Source of the DNA: Pedobacter sp. ok626
GTDB lineage: Bacteria; Bacteroidota; Bacteroidia; Sphingobacteriales; Sphingobacteriaceae
Assembly (NCBI RefSeq): GCF_900100435.1
Contig: NZ_FNEX01000001.1
Span: 372,001 to 436,000, forward strand
Length of the DNA: 64,000 nucleotides
Direction of reading: 5' to 3'
Under the pieces are notes generated by a model. That model was given only the letters and a program-made list of their open reading frames with translations. It did not search any database and was not told where the DNA came from. The position numbers were made by a program, and so were the translations under genes. This document shows, one piece after another, positions 26,904 to 36,711 of the stretch; the stretch's first letter is position 1, and the number at the start of each line of letters is the position of its first letter.

Positions 26904-28097
26904 ATGAAAAAGTACTTATTTATCACATTAACTATACTATTGACCGGAGCTGGGTCAATATCAGCCATTGCACAAGGAATGATTTTTAATCATGGCACCT
27001 GGGCTGAAATAAAAGCAATGGCAAAAGCACAAAACAAATTGATATTTGTTGATTTCTATACCGTTTGGTGTGCGCCCTGTAAACAAATGACGATGAATGT
27101 CTTTCCTCAAAAAGAGGCCGGAGATTTTTACAACAAAAACTTTATTGCTTATAAAGTTGATGCCGAGAAAGGTGAGGGGCCAGCACTTGCCAAAGAATAC
27201 AAAGTATCTGGATACCCTACGCTAGCGTACATCAATTACAATGGAGAAGTAATTCACAGATTAACAAGCTCTACTGATGTGAAGGAATTGATTGAGCACG
27301 GTAAAATGGCACTAACACCTCGCAATGATTATGAGCAGTTGAAAGGGAAATTTGCTAAAAATGAGCTTAACAAAGAAGAATTGTATCGTTACTTCGTTAT
27401 TGTTAAAACTAAGGGCGACGACAAAGAAACCAATATGGTTTTCGATCGTTACTTTGATGCCGTGGCAAATGTTAGTGCTGAAACATTCAGTTTAATAACC
27501 GACAATGTAAGTTCAACAGATAGTAAGTCTTTCAAATATCTTGAAGCCCATGCTAAAGATTTTGGAGCCAAGATTGGAAAAGAAAAAGTAGATGACTTTA
27601 TCAGGAAGGAGTATTTACAAGAATTTCAAGCAAAGGTTTGGTATAAGTCTTTTCCAACATTTGCAGCATACCAGGAGGCAAAAGCAATATTACAAAAACA
27701 GATCAATTTAACGGAAAAAGAAGCATTGGCATTTGATACTGATTATTACTTGCGAGCAGAGGATGAAGAAAACTATATGGTTAATGCAAATAAGTTGGTT
27801 GAAAAGTTTTATTATAATGACGATTTGCAGATCAGTAATGTTCTTGGTGGAGGATCCAGATTGGTTAAAAAGGAGAAGAACCTGCTGATTGCAAAGACTT
27901 GGGCGGAACGGGCACTGGCCATAAAAGATAATTTTATCAATAATGCAACATTGGCGATGATTTATAAAAACCTAAAGAATAAACCTATGGCCATAAAATA
28001 TATTGATATATCTATCGAGCAGTGCAAAAAAGAAAAAAACGGCTATGAGGATAGAGCGGGTATGCTTAAAAAAGAAATAGAAGACGCTACCTATTAA
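26904..28097 (+). CDS. Secreted thioredoxin-fold protein with helical C-terminal domain (copy 2)
   Basis: The 397-residue protein matches its upstream neighbour throughout: signal peptide (to about AIAQ), FVDFYTVWCAPCKQM (Cys56, Cys59), SGYPTLAYI, the shared ENYEQLK/KFAKNEL-type block and the same helical C-terminus. It is therefore a tandem duplicate; the copies have diverged most in the middle third (residues about 180-260). Both keep the CAPC motif, so both should be redox-active. It is the last plus-strand gene of the ECF/SusCD locus. Confidence 0.83.
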   Translation: MKKYLFITLTILLTGAGSISAIAQGMIFNHGTWAEIKAMAKAQNKLIFVDFYTVWCAPCKQMTMNVFPQKEAGDFYNKNFIAYKVDAEKGEGPALAKEYKVSGYPTLAYINYNGEVIHRLTSSTDVKELIEHGKMALTPRNDYEQLKGKFAKNELNKEELYRYFVIVKTKGDDKETNMVFDRYFDAVANVSAETFSLITDNVSSTDSKSFKYLEAHAKDFGAKIGKEKVDDFIRKEYLQEFQAKVWYKSFPTFAAYQEAKAILQKQINLTEKEALAFDTDYYLRAEDEENYMVNANKLVEKFYYNDDLQISNVLGGGSRLVKKEKNLLIAKTWAERALAIKDNFINNATLAMIYKNLKNKPMAIKYIDISIEQCKKEKNGYEDRAGMLKKEIEDATY

Positions 28098-28164
28098 AGC
28101 CCCGGTTTTATAGTAGGATAGTAAGTTGTAAAATTGGTTACTCCGAAAAGACCTTCTGAGCTTT

Positions 28165-28183
28165 GCTCCCTTTTTCAGGGAGC
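28165..28183. terminator. Hairpin between converging genes
   Basis: GCTCCC (28,165-28,170) and GGGAGC (28,178-28,183) form a perfect 6-bp stem around TTTTTCA. It lies between the converging thioredoxin-like and IclR genes. No long T-run follows on either strand, so terminator strength is uncertain. Confidence 0.45.
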
Positions 28184-28217
28184 CTAAGATCAGGTTTCTT
28201 AGAGGAGTACACCTATT

Positions 28218-28997
28218 TTACATTGTTAAGACCCCAATCCGATCTTCAATTTTCTTCGCACATTTAATCGCCTCAACCAAAATATCCTCGTTATCCATAT
28301 CCTTATTCACATTTAAGGCGGTAAGACTAGATACTGTTAAACAAGCGATGATCCCGGTGCTTCCGCGACCAATAGGAACGGATACATCTACTACGCCTGC
28401 AGCCAAGTCACTGGTCCTGATATAAGCACCTTTAGTTTGGATTTCCTGCAAAGAACTTAAGAACTTTTTCTTGTCCTTATCAGTATATGCCTGGTAGATG
28501 TCATTGCCATTCAGGACAACCTCCTGCTCAGCATCCGGCATATAAGCTAGTAATACCTTTCCTGAAGCCGTTAAAGGTAAAGGGAAAAGGTTTCCTTCTT
28601 CAATAGACAGTGCTATCGGTCCCGGACTTTTAGCATGAATGATCACCATTACCTGATTCATATATAATATACTCAGGTGACAAGATTGCATCACTGCGTT
28701 GGCAAGGTCTTCAAGTGGGTATTGTGCTGCCTTCCGTAATTCATCAACAGGAGAGTGCCGATGCGAAAGGTAAAATAGCTTTAAAGAAAGCCTGTACTTC
28801 CCAGAAACTTCATCCCTCAAAATATAACCTCTACTTTCCAAACTCATCAGCATTCTGTAAATTTCATTTGGGCTTTTATCTATACCAGTTGCAATCTCGG
28901 TCTGAGAAAGCGGTATAGATTGAGCCGAGAGATATTCAAGAATATCCAAGCCTTTATCTAATGCTGGTGCCTGATATTTAATTTCCTTTTCCTTCAT
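28218..28997 (-). CDS. IclR-family transcriptional regulator
   Basis: The 259-residue protein has an N-terminal winged helix (GLDILEYLSAQSIPLSQTEIATGIDKSPNEIYRMLMSLESRGYILRD split over residues about 14-60) and a C-terminal GAF-like effector domain with LTASGKVLLAYM and VSVPIGRGSTGIIACLTVSS. IclR proteins usually repress or activate catabolic operons in response to a small acid or sugar acid. It is divergent from the 21-gene glycan and sugar-acid run starting at 29,215, so it is the most likely local regulator of that run. Confidence 0.9.
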   Translation of the reverse strand: MKEKEIKYQAPALDKGLDILEYLSAQSIPLSQTEIATGIDKSPNEIYRMLMSLESRGYILRDEVSGKYRLSLKLFYLSHRHSPVDELRKAAQYPLEDLANAVMQSCHLSILYMNQVMVIIHAKSPGPIALSIEEGNLFPLPLTASGKVLLAYMPDAEQEVVLNGNDIYQAYTDKDKKKFLSSLQEIQTKGAYIRTSDLAAGVVDVSVPIGRGSTGIIACLTVSSLTALNVNKDMDNEDILVEAIKCAKKIEDRIGVLTM

Positions 28998-29094
28998 AGA
29001 AACAAGCGTGTAACTTTTTAATTGACAAACATACTAAATGCTTTTTATTCATCCTTCTATAGTAGAACAAGTAAAAAGATACCTAAATATATAC

Positions 29095-29126
29095 TTTCAT
29101 ATTTGAAATAAATATTTATATTTGAA
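29095..29126 (+). promoter_or_regulatory. Likely promoter/operator for the 21-gene run
   Basis: TATATTTG (29,117-29,124) fits the Bacteroidota -7 consensus TAnnTTTG exactly, though no clear TTTG lies at the -33 distance. The palindrome TTTCA-TATT-TGAAA (29,095-29,108) sits just upstream, and ATATTTGAA occurs twice (29,099-29,107 and 29,118-29,126). These are candidate sites for the divergent IclR protein; the assignment is inference. Confidence 0.4.
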
Positions 29127-29214
29127 TTAACAACCATTTGTAAACCCAATATCCTGTTAATCTTTCAACTAAAAAACTAATTTAGTTATAGCAGGTGTTA
29201 ATCTTATCAACTGA

Positions 29215-31983
29215 ATGAGCAAACTACTATATTTCCTTGGTTTATTTCTTTTCACCTTACCAGCTTTTGCACAAGGTTTAAGTGCGAATGATTTGCGGTG
29301 TGAGTATAGAACTAACCCGATGGGGATTGAAGTAAATCTACCTTCATTGAGCTGGAAAATAGGGGCTACCGAAAGGAATGTTCAACAATCAGCCTATCAT
29401 ATAATTGTAGCGGATGATGCTGCTTTGTTGACTAAAAATATCGGAAACATTTGGAACTCTAAAAAAGTCGGTTCGGGCAAATCTTTGCAAGTAAAGTATA
29501 AAGGAGAACCTTTGGCTGCCGGGAAAACCTATTATTGGAAAGTAAAGGTATGGGACAATAAAGGCAATGTTTCAAGCTGGACTAATACGGCGAAATGGCA
29601 AATGGGACTTTTATGTGTTGCCGATTGGAAGAATGCCGCTTGGATTGCTTACGAGAAACTGGCAGATTCTAATGTAAGCGTGTTGCCGAAAGACAATAAA
29701 AAGGATACTTATTTTGGAAGTAATGTGCTGCCGCTTTTAAGAAAGGATTTTGCGGTTAAAAAGCCTGTAGCGAAAGCCAGTTTGTTTATCAGCGGTTTGG
29801 GACATTTCGATATGAGTTTAAACGGTAAAAAGCAGGGCGATCACTTTCTGGATGCCGGTTGGGTAAAATATGATAAAGAAGCTTTATATGTAACTTTTGA
29901 TGTAACCAGCGACTTGCGTAAAGGAGCAAATACAATTGGTGTGATGTTGGGCAATGGGTTTTATTATGTGCCACCCGTAAAAGGTAGGTTCAGAAAATCA
30001 AAACCAGCATTTGGCTATCCAAAAATGATATGCAGGTTGCTGCTCGAATATAAGGATGGAACTACAGAAAACATCATCAGTGATAAAAGCTGGAAGACTG
30101 CTTCAGGACCAATTACTTTTTCCAGCATATATGGCGGAGAGGATTATGATGCGCGTTTAGAACAACAAGGCTGGGATTCGCCATCTTTTAAAGATGAACA
30201 TTGGAAAAATGTATTAATTGTGGATGGACCGCCAGCGATCAGGTCGCAACAGGCAGAGCCGCTTAAAATATTTGAAAACTTCAGTGCACAAAAAACCACT
30301 AAAATCTCAACTGGGGAATGGATTTATGATCTGGGACAAAATGCTTCTGGTATCATAAGTTTAAAAGTAAAGGGGAATAAAGGTGATACCATAAGAGTTT
30401 ATCCAGGAGAACTCCTTAAAGATGGAAAAGTTAACCAGAAACCTACCGGGAGTCCATTTTATTTCGAGTACGTATTAAAAGGCCTAGGGGAAGAAATCTG
30501 GCAGCCACGTTTTACCTATTATGGTTTTAGGTACTTGGAAGTAAGAGGGGCTACGCCAGCTGGAAATGCTAAAGAGAACCATTTGCCGGAAATATTGGAA
30601 TTAAAAGGCTTGCATACCCGTAATGCCGCTGGCAGAGTTGGCGAGTTTGCCTCTTCAAACCAACTTTTCAACAGAACTGATAAACTAATCGACTGGGCGA
30701 TAAAAAGCAATATGGCCAGTGTATTTACAGATTGTCCGCATCGCGAGAAACTAGGCTGGTTAGAAGAATCGCATTTGATGGCTTCATCGGTTATGTATAA
30801 TTATGATGTGACTACGTTGGCTACTAAAGTTGTAAATGACGTGATCACATCGCAGTTGGATAACGGCCTAATCCCGGAAATTGCTCCGGAATTTATTCAG
30901 TTTACATGGGGTGGTGAGATGTTTCGTGATTCTCCTGAATGGGGAAGCACAGGAATTATCCTTCCCTGGTATTTGTACGAATGGTATGGTAATACCGAAG
31001 TGATGAAAAACGCTTATCCAACCATGCAACGTTACATCGCTTACTTACAAACCAAAGCAGAAAATAATATTTTAAAACAGGGCTTAGGGGATTGGTATGA
31101 TATCGGTCCTAAACATCCCGGTGTTTCGCAGCAAACCCCAATGGGTGTAACAGGCACTGCGATTTACTATTATGATTTATGTTTAATGCAGAAAATGGCC
31201 ACGCTAACGGGCAATCCTGTGGATGCAGCAAAGTATGCTGCTTTGGCCGCTGAGGTGAAACAAGCTTTCAACACAACCTTCTTTAATAAGGAAACCAAGC
31301 AATATGCTACAGGCAGTCAAACTGCTAATGCTATGGCGATCTATATGCAATTGGTTGAGCCACAATATAAGGAGGCTGTTTTGGCCAATCTGATCAAAGA
31401 TATTCGCGATAGAAATAATGCTTTAACCGCTGGTGATATTGGCTATCGCTATGTTTTGAGGGTTTTAGAGCAGGAAAGCCGTTCGGATGTGATATTTGAT
31501 ATGAATAGCAGAAGCGATGTGCCAGGCTATGGTTATCAGTTGGCACATGGTGCAACGGCCCTAACTGAGTCTTGGGCTGCATTGCCCGAGGTTTCTAATA
31601 ACCACTTTATGCTCGGACATATTATGGAATGGTTTTATAGTGGGGTAGTAGGCATACGGCAAGAGGTTGGATCAGTAGCTTTTAACCACATCCGAATTTA
31701 TCCGGAGCCGGTGGGAGATCTGACCTCAGCCAAAGGAAGTTACTTATCGCCTTATGGATTGATTGCTACAGATTGGAAGAAATCTGCAAATGCATTTGAG
31801 CTTTCTGTTGTGGTTCCTGCAAACTCAAAAGCAACAGTTTATCTTCCTGCAAAGGCGAATCAATTGATCACCGAAAGTAGTGTTGCCATAAAAAATAATA
31901 CAATGGTTAAGTTGGCTGGTTTTGAAAAAGACAGAGCTATTATTCATATCGGTTCCGGCAGTTACAAATTTAAAGTACAATAG
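29215..31983 (+). CDS. Secreted GH78 alpha-L-rhamnosidase
   Basis: The 922-residue protein has a signal peptide (to FAQG, about residue 20) and full GH78 architecture: N-terminal Ig-like and jelly-roll domains, a rhamnose-binding-like sandwich, an (alpha/alpha)6 barrel and a C-terminal sandwich. The catalytic segment DCPHREKLGWLEE gives Asp506, Glu511 (general acid) and Glu518. ALTESW gives Glu785 as base. It releases terminal alpha-L-rhamnose, probably in the periplasm. It is the first gene of the run and faces the IclR gene across 217 bases. Confidence 0.93.
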   Translation: MSKLLYFLGLFLFTLPAFAQGLSANDLRCEYRTNPMGIEVNLPSLSWKIGATERNVQQSAYHIIVADDAALLTKNIGNIWNSKKVGSGKSLQVKYKGEPLAAGKTYYWKVKVWDNKGNVSSWTNTAKWQMGLLCVADWKNAAWIAYEKLADSNVSVLPKDNKKDTYFGSNVLPLLRKDFAVKKPVAKASLFISGLGHFDMSLNGKKQGDHFLDAGWVKYDKEALYVTFDVTSDLRKGANTIGVMLGNGFYYVPPVKGRFRKSKPAFGYPKMICRLLLEYKDGTTENIISDKSWKTASGPITFSSIYGGEDYDARLEQQGWDSPSFKDEHWKNVLIVDGPPAIRSQQAEPLKIFENFSAQKTTKISTGEWIYDLGQNASGIISLKVKGNKGDTIRVYPGELLKDGKVNQKPTGSPFYFEYVLKGLGEEIWQPRFTYYGFRYLEVRGATPAGNAKENHLPEILELKGLHTRNAAGRVGEFASSNQLFNRTDKLIDWAIKSNMASVFTDCPHREKLGWLEESHLMASSVMYNYDVTTLATKVVNDVITSQLDNGLIPEIAPEFIQFTWGGEMFRDSPEWGSTGIILPWYLYEWYGNTEVMKNAYPTMQRYIAYLQTKAENNILKQGLGDWYDIGPKHPGVSQQTPMGVTGTAIYYYDLCLMQKMATLTGNPVDAAKYAALAAEVKQAFNTTFFNKETKQYATGSQTANAMAIYMQLVEPQYKEAVLANLIKDIRDRNNALTAGDIGYRYVLRVLEQESRSDVIFDMNSRSDVPGYGYQLAHGATALTESWAALPEVSNNHFMLGHIMEWFYSGVVGIRQEVGSVAFNHIRIYPEPVGDLTSAKGSYLSPYGLIATDWKKSANAFELSVVVPANSKATVYLPAKANQLITESSVAIKNNTMVKLAGFEKDRAIIHIGSGSYKFKVQ

Positions 31984-31991
31984 AATTAATC

Positions 31992-33107
31992 ATGAAGCTT
32001 ATACAGTTATTCATCCTTACTTTTTTTATTTCATCAGCAGCTTTAGCGCAGTCGGGAAAACATTCGATCTCTGCGGCTAAAATGCAGCAGCTTTATGAGG
32101 AAGTTAAAACACCTTATAAATATGGATTGGTGATGGTGCCGGATGATGAACAGCATAAGATGGATTGTCCTACTATTTTTCGTGAAGGAAAGTTTTGGTA
32201 CATGACCTACCTGATTTATAGCGGTCGTGGTTATGAGACCTGGTTGTCAAAAAGTAGCGATCTTTTGCACTGGGAAAATATGGGCCGTTTAATGTCTTTT
32301 GGCGATGCCGGTAAATGGGATGATAATCAGAAAGCAGGCTACAATGCTTTAACAAGTACAAAATGGGATGGCGACTACAAGCTTGGTAAGTTTAATGGCA
32401 AATACTGGATGTCGTATTTTGGAGGTAAAGAGAAGGGTTACGAAGTGGAACCATTGAGTATTGGAATGGCATATACAGACAAAAGCCCTGCTATAGTTCA
32501 GGAATGGCAGCGCTTGGAAAATCCAGTTTTAAGTTCAACAGACGCAGATGTAAGGTGGTGGGAAAACCGTCATAAGCTTTTTAAAAGTACGGTGATTGAA
32601 GATAAAAAGAAGCTAACCGGGCATCCTTTTGTGATGTACTATAATGCTGTTGGTGATTCATTGGAAAATAATAAAAAAACAAGATGGTATGAGCGGATTG
32701 GTATGGCAGTGTCTGATGATATGTTGCATTGGAAAAGGTTTGATAAAGATCCTGTGGTGCATCAGCCTGTCGGAATTACCGGTGATGGCGTAATTCAGAA
32801 GATCAATAATACCTGGGTGATGTTCTATTTCGGCGCCTTTTGGCAAGATAGAAAAGGAGCCTTTAATCGCTTCGCAGCCTCCGATGATTTGGTAAACTGG
32901 ACGGATTGGACGGGAGATAATTTGATCCAATCCTCGGAACCTTATGATGCGTTGTATGCCCATAAATCATTCGTATTAAAACATAAAGGAGTGGTTTATC
33001 ATTTCTATTGTGCTGTAAATAAAAAAGATCAGCGTGGCATTGCTGTGGCTACTTCTAAAGATTTAGGGAAAAGTAAGCTTGACTTTGTTGCGGGTAATAA
33101 TAAATAA
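31992..33107 (+). CDS. Secreted five-bladed propeller glycosidase, GH43/GH32-like (GH137 possible)
   Basis: The 371-residue protein has a signal peptide (to LAQSG) and propeller strands typical of clans F/J: MDCPTIFREGKFWYMTYLIY, WLSKSSDLLHWENMG, RIGMAVSDDMLHWKRF, VIQKINNTWVMFYFGAFW, RFAASDDLVNWTDW. Acidic residues at the start of blades (Asp in MDCP, the Glu of SSEPYDALYAH) could form the catalytic set. Arabinofuranosidase-type activity is plausible. The rhamnogalacturonan II enzyme family GH137 has the same fold and is found next to or fused with GH2 domains, as here, but I cannot confirm membership. Confidence 0.7.
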   Translation: MKLIQLFILTFFISSAALAQSGKHSISAAKMQQLYEEVKTPYKYGLVMVPDDEQHKMDCPTIFREGKFWYMTYLIYSGRGYETWLSKSSDLLHWENMGRLMSFGDAGKWDDNQKAGYNALTSTKWDGDYKLGKFNGKYWMSYFGGKEKGYEVEPLSIGMAYTDKSPAIVQEWQRLENPVLSSTDADVRWWENRHKLFKSTVIEDKKKLTGHPFVMYYNAVGDSLENNKKTRWYERIGMAVSDDMLHWKRFDKDPVVHQPVGITGDGVIQKINNTWVMFYFGAFWQDRKGAFNRFAASDDLVNWTDWTGDNLIQSSEPYDALYAHKSFVLKHKGVVYHFYCAVNKKDQRGIAVATSKDLGKSKLDFVAGNNK

Positions 33108-33120
33108 AGAATATTAAAGT

Positions 33121-35541
33121 ATGATGTTAAGAAAGAATCTGGTATTGCTTTTATTGATGCTGATTGTTGGTGTTAAGGCCAATAGCCAGTCTCGTATACG
33201 CCAAAGTTTTAACCAGGACTGGAAGTTTTTTTTAGGTGATGTTGCTGCGGCTAAATCATCTGGCTTTAACGATTTAAGTTGGAGAAAGTTAAGCTTGCCT
33301 CACGATTGGAGCATTGAAGGGAAGTTTGATTTGAAGAACCCAGCAAAGCCAGAAGGTGGAGGTTTGCCTACCGGAGTTGCCTGGTACAGAAAAACCTTTA
33401 CCCTACCAGCTACTTTACAACAAAAGAACATATTCGTCGAATTTGATGGCGTTTATAAAAATAGTGAGACATGGATAAATGGTCATTTGTTGGGCAAACG
33501 TCCTTATGGCTACTCTTCATTTAACTACGAACTGACAAAATATTTAAAGCCGGGGAAGAATGTGATTGCTGTTCGGGTAGATAATTCTGCTCAGCCAGAT
33601 TCCCGCTGGTATTCCGGTTCAGGAATTTACCGGAATGTATGGTTAACCGCAACGGAAAATGTAGCAGTTGACCACTGGGGGACATTTGTCTCAACAACAT
33701 CATCCAGTAAAACCAAAGCAAGTATTTACATCAAATCGCAGATCAGAAACCTGAAACGCGTAAAAGGCAAAATAGATCTAAAATGGCAGATCTACGATGC
33801 GCAGGGAAAAGCCGTTTCCTCAGCTGAAATGAAGGCGATTTCCATAAAAGATACCCTGTTTGAAGTAGCACAATCTGCTATCGTTAATGAGCCGCAATTA
33901 TGGTCGGTGAAGAACCCATATTTGTATAAATTGGTTACGCAGGTATTCATCAATAAAAAACTCAGCGATAGCTATGAAACTCCCTTTGGCATCCGCCACT
34001 TCAGCTTCGATGCCGAAAAAGGGTTTAAACTGAACGGTGAATACATGAAGATTCTAGGTGTTTGTCTGCACCATGATTTAGGAGCTTTAGGTGCAGCGAT
34101 CAATGTAAGAGCAATGGAACGCCAATTAGAGATGATGAAAGCGATGGGGGCCAATGCCATCCGTACTGCGCATAATCCACCTGCACCCGAATTACTTGAT
34201 TTATGTGATAAGATGGGCTTCCTTGTGATGGATGAAGCTTTTGACATGTGGGCCAAAAAGAAGAACAAGCAGGATTATCACCTGAACTGGGACGAATGGC
34301 ATGTGAAGGATTTACAGAGTATGGTGAAACGAGACAGAAACCATCCTTCGATTATTATGTGGAGTATCGGAAATGAGATCCGTGAGCAATTTGACAGTAC
34401 CGGGGTTGCCATGACTAAAGAATTGGTGAAGCTGGTAAAAGATCTGGATCCAACACGCCCGGTTACATCTGCACTTACAGAAACTGATGCTAAAAAGAAT
34501 TTTATTTACCAGTCAGGTGCTTTAGATGTTTATGGTTTGAATTACAACCATAAACTGTATAAGGATTTTCCTAAAAATTATCCCGGGCAAAAGCTTATAG
34601 CGACGGAGACAACCTCTTCATTAGATACCCGCGGTTTTTACGAAATGCCTTCGGATAGTATTCGTCGCTGGCCAAAAGATGGCAAAACCAAGTTTACCGA
34701 AGGCAATGCTGAGTTTGCCGCTTCGTCCTACGACAATGTTTCTGCTTACTGGGGCTCTACACATGAAGAAACCTGGAAGGAAGCTAAAAAGTATGACCAT
34801 GTTTCGGGCTTATTTGTGTGGACAGGATTTGATTATTTAGGTGAGCCATTGCCTTATCCATGGCCTGCGAGAAGTTCTTATTTCGGTATTGTCGATCTTG
34901 CAGGATTCCCTAAAGACGCTTATTATATGTACCAAAGTGAGTGGACAAACAAGCCAGTATTACACCTGTTTCCACACTGGAATTGGACAGCTGGTAAAAT
35001 GGTAGATGTATGGGCTTATTACAACAATGCAGATGAAGTAGAGCTGTTCTTGAATGGGAAATCATTAGGGAAAAGGACGAAACAAGGAGAGGATTTGCAT
35101 GTGGTATGGTCGGTGAAATACGAACCGGGTACCATAAAGGCTATTTCTAAAAAGAATGGACAGGTGGTATTGGTTAAGGAAATTAACACTGCTGGTAAGC
35201 CGGCTAAAATAGAATTACTTGCAGATAGAAATCAAATTGGAGCAGATGGAAAGGATCTTTCCTTTGTAACGGTAAGGATTTTGGATGCCCAGGGAAATTT
35301 AGTTCCTGATGCAGATAACCTGGTTCAGTTTAAGCTAGAAGGTGAAGCTACAATTGCAGGCGTTGATAATGGTTTTCAGGCAAGCCTGGAACCTTTTAAA
35401 GCTAATTACCGCAAGGCCTATCGTGGCTTATGTCTGGCCATTGTGCAGGCTAAAAACAAAGCTGGTCAATTAAAATTAACAGCAATATCTGCAGGGTTGA
35501 AATCCGCAGAAGTATCGATTAGTGTAAAAGGAATAAAGTAA
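33121..35541 (+). CDS. Secreted GH2 beta-glycosidase (beta-galactosidase-like)
   Basis: The 806-residue protein has a signal peptide (to ANSQS). It carries a GH2 sugar-binding domain (LPHDWSIEG, WYRKTF, RWYSGSGIYRNVWL), an Ig-like domain, and a TIM barrel with RTAHNPPAPELLDLCDKMG and the acid/base in WSIGNEIRE (Glu419). The nucleophile is likely Glu496 (IATETTSS). DUF4982 and a C-terminal Ig-like module follow (ADGKDLSFVTVRILDAQG). It removes a beta-linked galactose, glucuronate or similar residue; the exact sugar is not readable. It precedes the first solute-binding-fold gene by 9 bases. Confidence 0.9.
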   Translation: MMLRKNLVLLLLMLIVGVKANSQSRIRQSFNQDWKFFLGDVAAAKSSGFNDLSWRKLSLPHDWSIEGKFDLKNPAKPEGGGLPTGVAWYRKTFTLPATLQQKNIFVEFDGVYKNSETWINGHLLGKRPYGYSSFNYELTKYLKPGKNVIAVRVDNSAQPDSRWYSGSGIYRNVWLTATENVAVDHWGTFVSTTSSSKTKASIYIKSQIRNLKRVKGKIDLKWQIYDAQGKAVSSAEMKAISIKDTLFEVAQSAIVNEPQLWSVKNPYLYKLVTQVFINKKLSDSYETPFGIRHFSFDAEKGFKLNGEYMKILGVCLHHDLGALGAAINVRAMERQLEMMKAMGANAIRTAHNPPAPELLDLCDKMGFLVMDEAFDMWAKKKNKQDYHLNWDEWHVKDLQSMVKRDRNHPSIIMWSIGNEIREQFDSTGVAMTKELVKLVKDLDPTRPVTSALTETDAKKNFIYQSGALDVYGLNYNHKLYKDFPKNYPGQKLIATETTSSLDTRGFYEMPSDSIRRWPKDGKTKFTEGNAEFAASSYDNVSAYWGSTHEETWKEAKKYDHVSGLFVWTGFDYLGEPLPYPWPARSSYFGIVDLAGFPKDAYYMYQSEWTNKPVLHLFPHWNWTAGKMVDVWAYYNNADEVELFLNGKSLGKRTKQGEDLHVVWSVKYEPGTIKAISKKNGQVVLVKEINTAGKPAKIELLADRNQIGADGKDLSFVTVRILDAQGNLVPDADNLVQFKLEGEATIAGVDNGFQASLEPFKANYRKAYRGLCLAIVQAKNKAGQLKLTAISAGLKSAEVSISVKGIK

Positions 35542-35550
35542 AAATAGGTC

Positions 35551-36711
35551 ATGAGTGACAAGATTAATTTAAAAGGAATAACATGGAACCACAGTCGGGG
35601 CTTTGTACCCATGGTGGCCACGGCACAGCGGTTTTCGGAATTAAACCCATCGGTAGAAATTACATGGGAAAAGAGAAGTTTGCAGCAGTTTGCTGATTTT
35701 TCGATACAAGAGTTGGCACAGCGTTTTGACTTGTTGGTGATCGATCACCCATGGGCGGGTTTTGCGGCTAAAACTCAATCCATCCTGCCATTGGATACCT
35801 ATTTGACGAAAGCCTATTTAGATGACCAGCGCGTAAATACAGTTGGACATTCGTTTGAGAGCTATTCCTATGATGGTCACCAATGGGCCTTGCCTATAGA
35901 TGCGGCCACACCAGTGGCTTCGAGCCGTCCTGATCTGTTGAAGAAACATGGCTTTGAGTTGCCAGCTTCTTTCTCAGATTTACTGAAATTGGCCGATAAA
36001 GGCTTGGTTGCCTTTGCGGGAATTCCTATAGATGTACTGATGAATTTTTATACTTTCTGCTGTTCTCTGGGTGAAGACCCATGTCAGCAGGAAGATTTGA
36101 TTGTATCGCGTTATACTGGTGTAAAAGCATTGCAGATGTATCGTGAACTGGCTTCAAAAATTCATCCGGATAACTTTAAAAGAAATCCGATACAAGTATA
36201 TGAGGCGATGACTTTGAGCGATGATATTGCTTACTGTCCTTTTGCGTATGGATATTCCAACTATTCAAGAAATGGTTATGCGCGCAAACCGCTGCATTTT
36301 CATGATATGATTAGCCTGGATGGAGAGACCAATCTACGTAGTACATTAGGTGGTACAGGATTGGCTGTGTCATCTGGTTCGAAAAATATAGAAATGGCGG
36401 TGAAATATGCAGCTTATGTAGCTTCTCCAGCCTGTCAGCAAACAGTTTTCTTTGATAATGGCGGTCAACCTGGGTATTTAAGTGCCTGGACAGCTGCTGA
36501 TGTGAATGCTAAATCAAGTAATTTCTTTGCGAATACATTACCTGCTTTGCAGCGCGCGTTTCTTCGCCCACGCTATCACGGACATATGTTCTTTCAGGAT
36601 CATGCAGGTGATATCGTAAGAGATTACCTAATGAATGGCGGATCAGAATTACTGGTGCTGGAGCAGATGAATAAGTTATATGTGGAATCAAGAAGCTTAA
36701 TATTATCATGA
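35551..36711 (+). CDS. Cytoplasmic solute-binding-protein-fold protein (no signal peptide), copy A
   Basis: The 386-residue protein resembles family 1/8 extracellular solute-binding proteins: ITWNHSRGFVPMVATAQRFS, the LLVIDHPWAGF hinge strand, YDGHQWALPIDA, and a C-terminal AVKYAAYVASPACQQTVFF. It begins MSDKINLKGITW with no hydrophobic leader, and the upstream stop codon 10 bases away leaves no room for one. No ABC permease or ATPase is near. It overlaps the CoA-transferase gene by 4 bases (ATGA), which implies translational coupling. Some proteins of this fold are cytoplasmic enzymes (for example MqnA and Thi5), so a binding or catalytic role on a pathway intermediate is possible. Function unknown. 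Confidence 0.72.
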   Translation: MSDKINLKGITWNHSRGFVPMVATAQRFSELNPSVEITWEKRSLQQFADFSIQELAQRFDLLVIDHPWAGFAAKTQSILPLDTYLTKAYLDDQRVNTVGHSFESYSYDGHQWALPIDAATPVASSRPDLLKKHGFELPASFSDLLKLADKGLVAFAGIPIDVLMNFYTFCCSLGEDPCQQEDLIVSRYTGVKALQMYRELASKIHPDNFKRNPIQVYEAMTLSDDIAYCPFAYGYSNYSRNGYARKPLHFHDMISLDGETNLRSTLGGTGLAVSSGSKNIEMAVKYAAYVASPACQQTVFFDNGGQPGYLSAWTAADVNAKSSNFFANTLPALQRAFLRPRYHGHMFFQDHAGDIVRDYLMNGGSELLVLEQMNKLYVESRSLILS

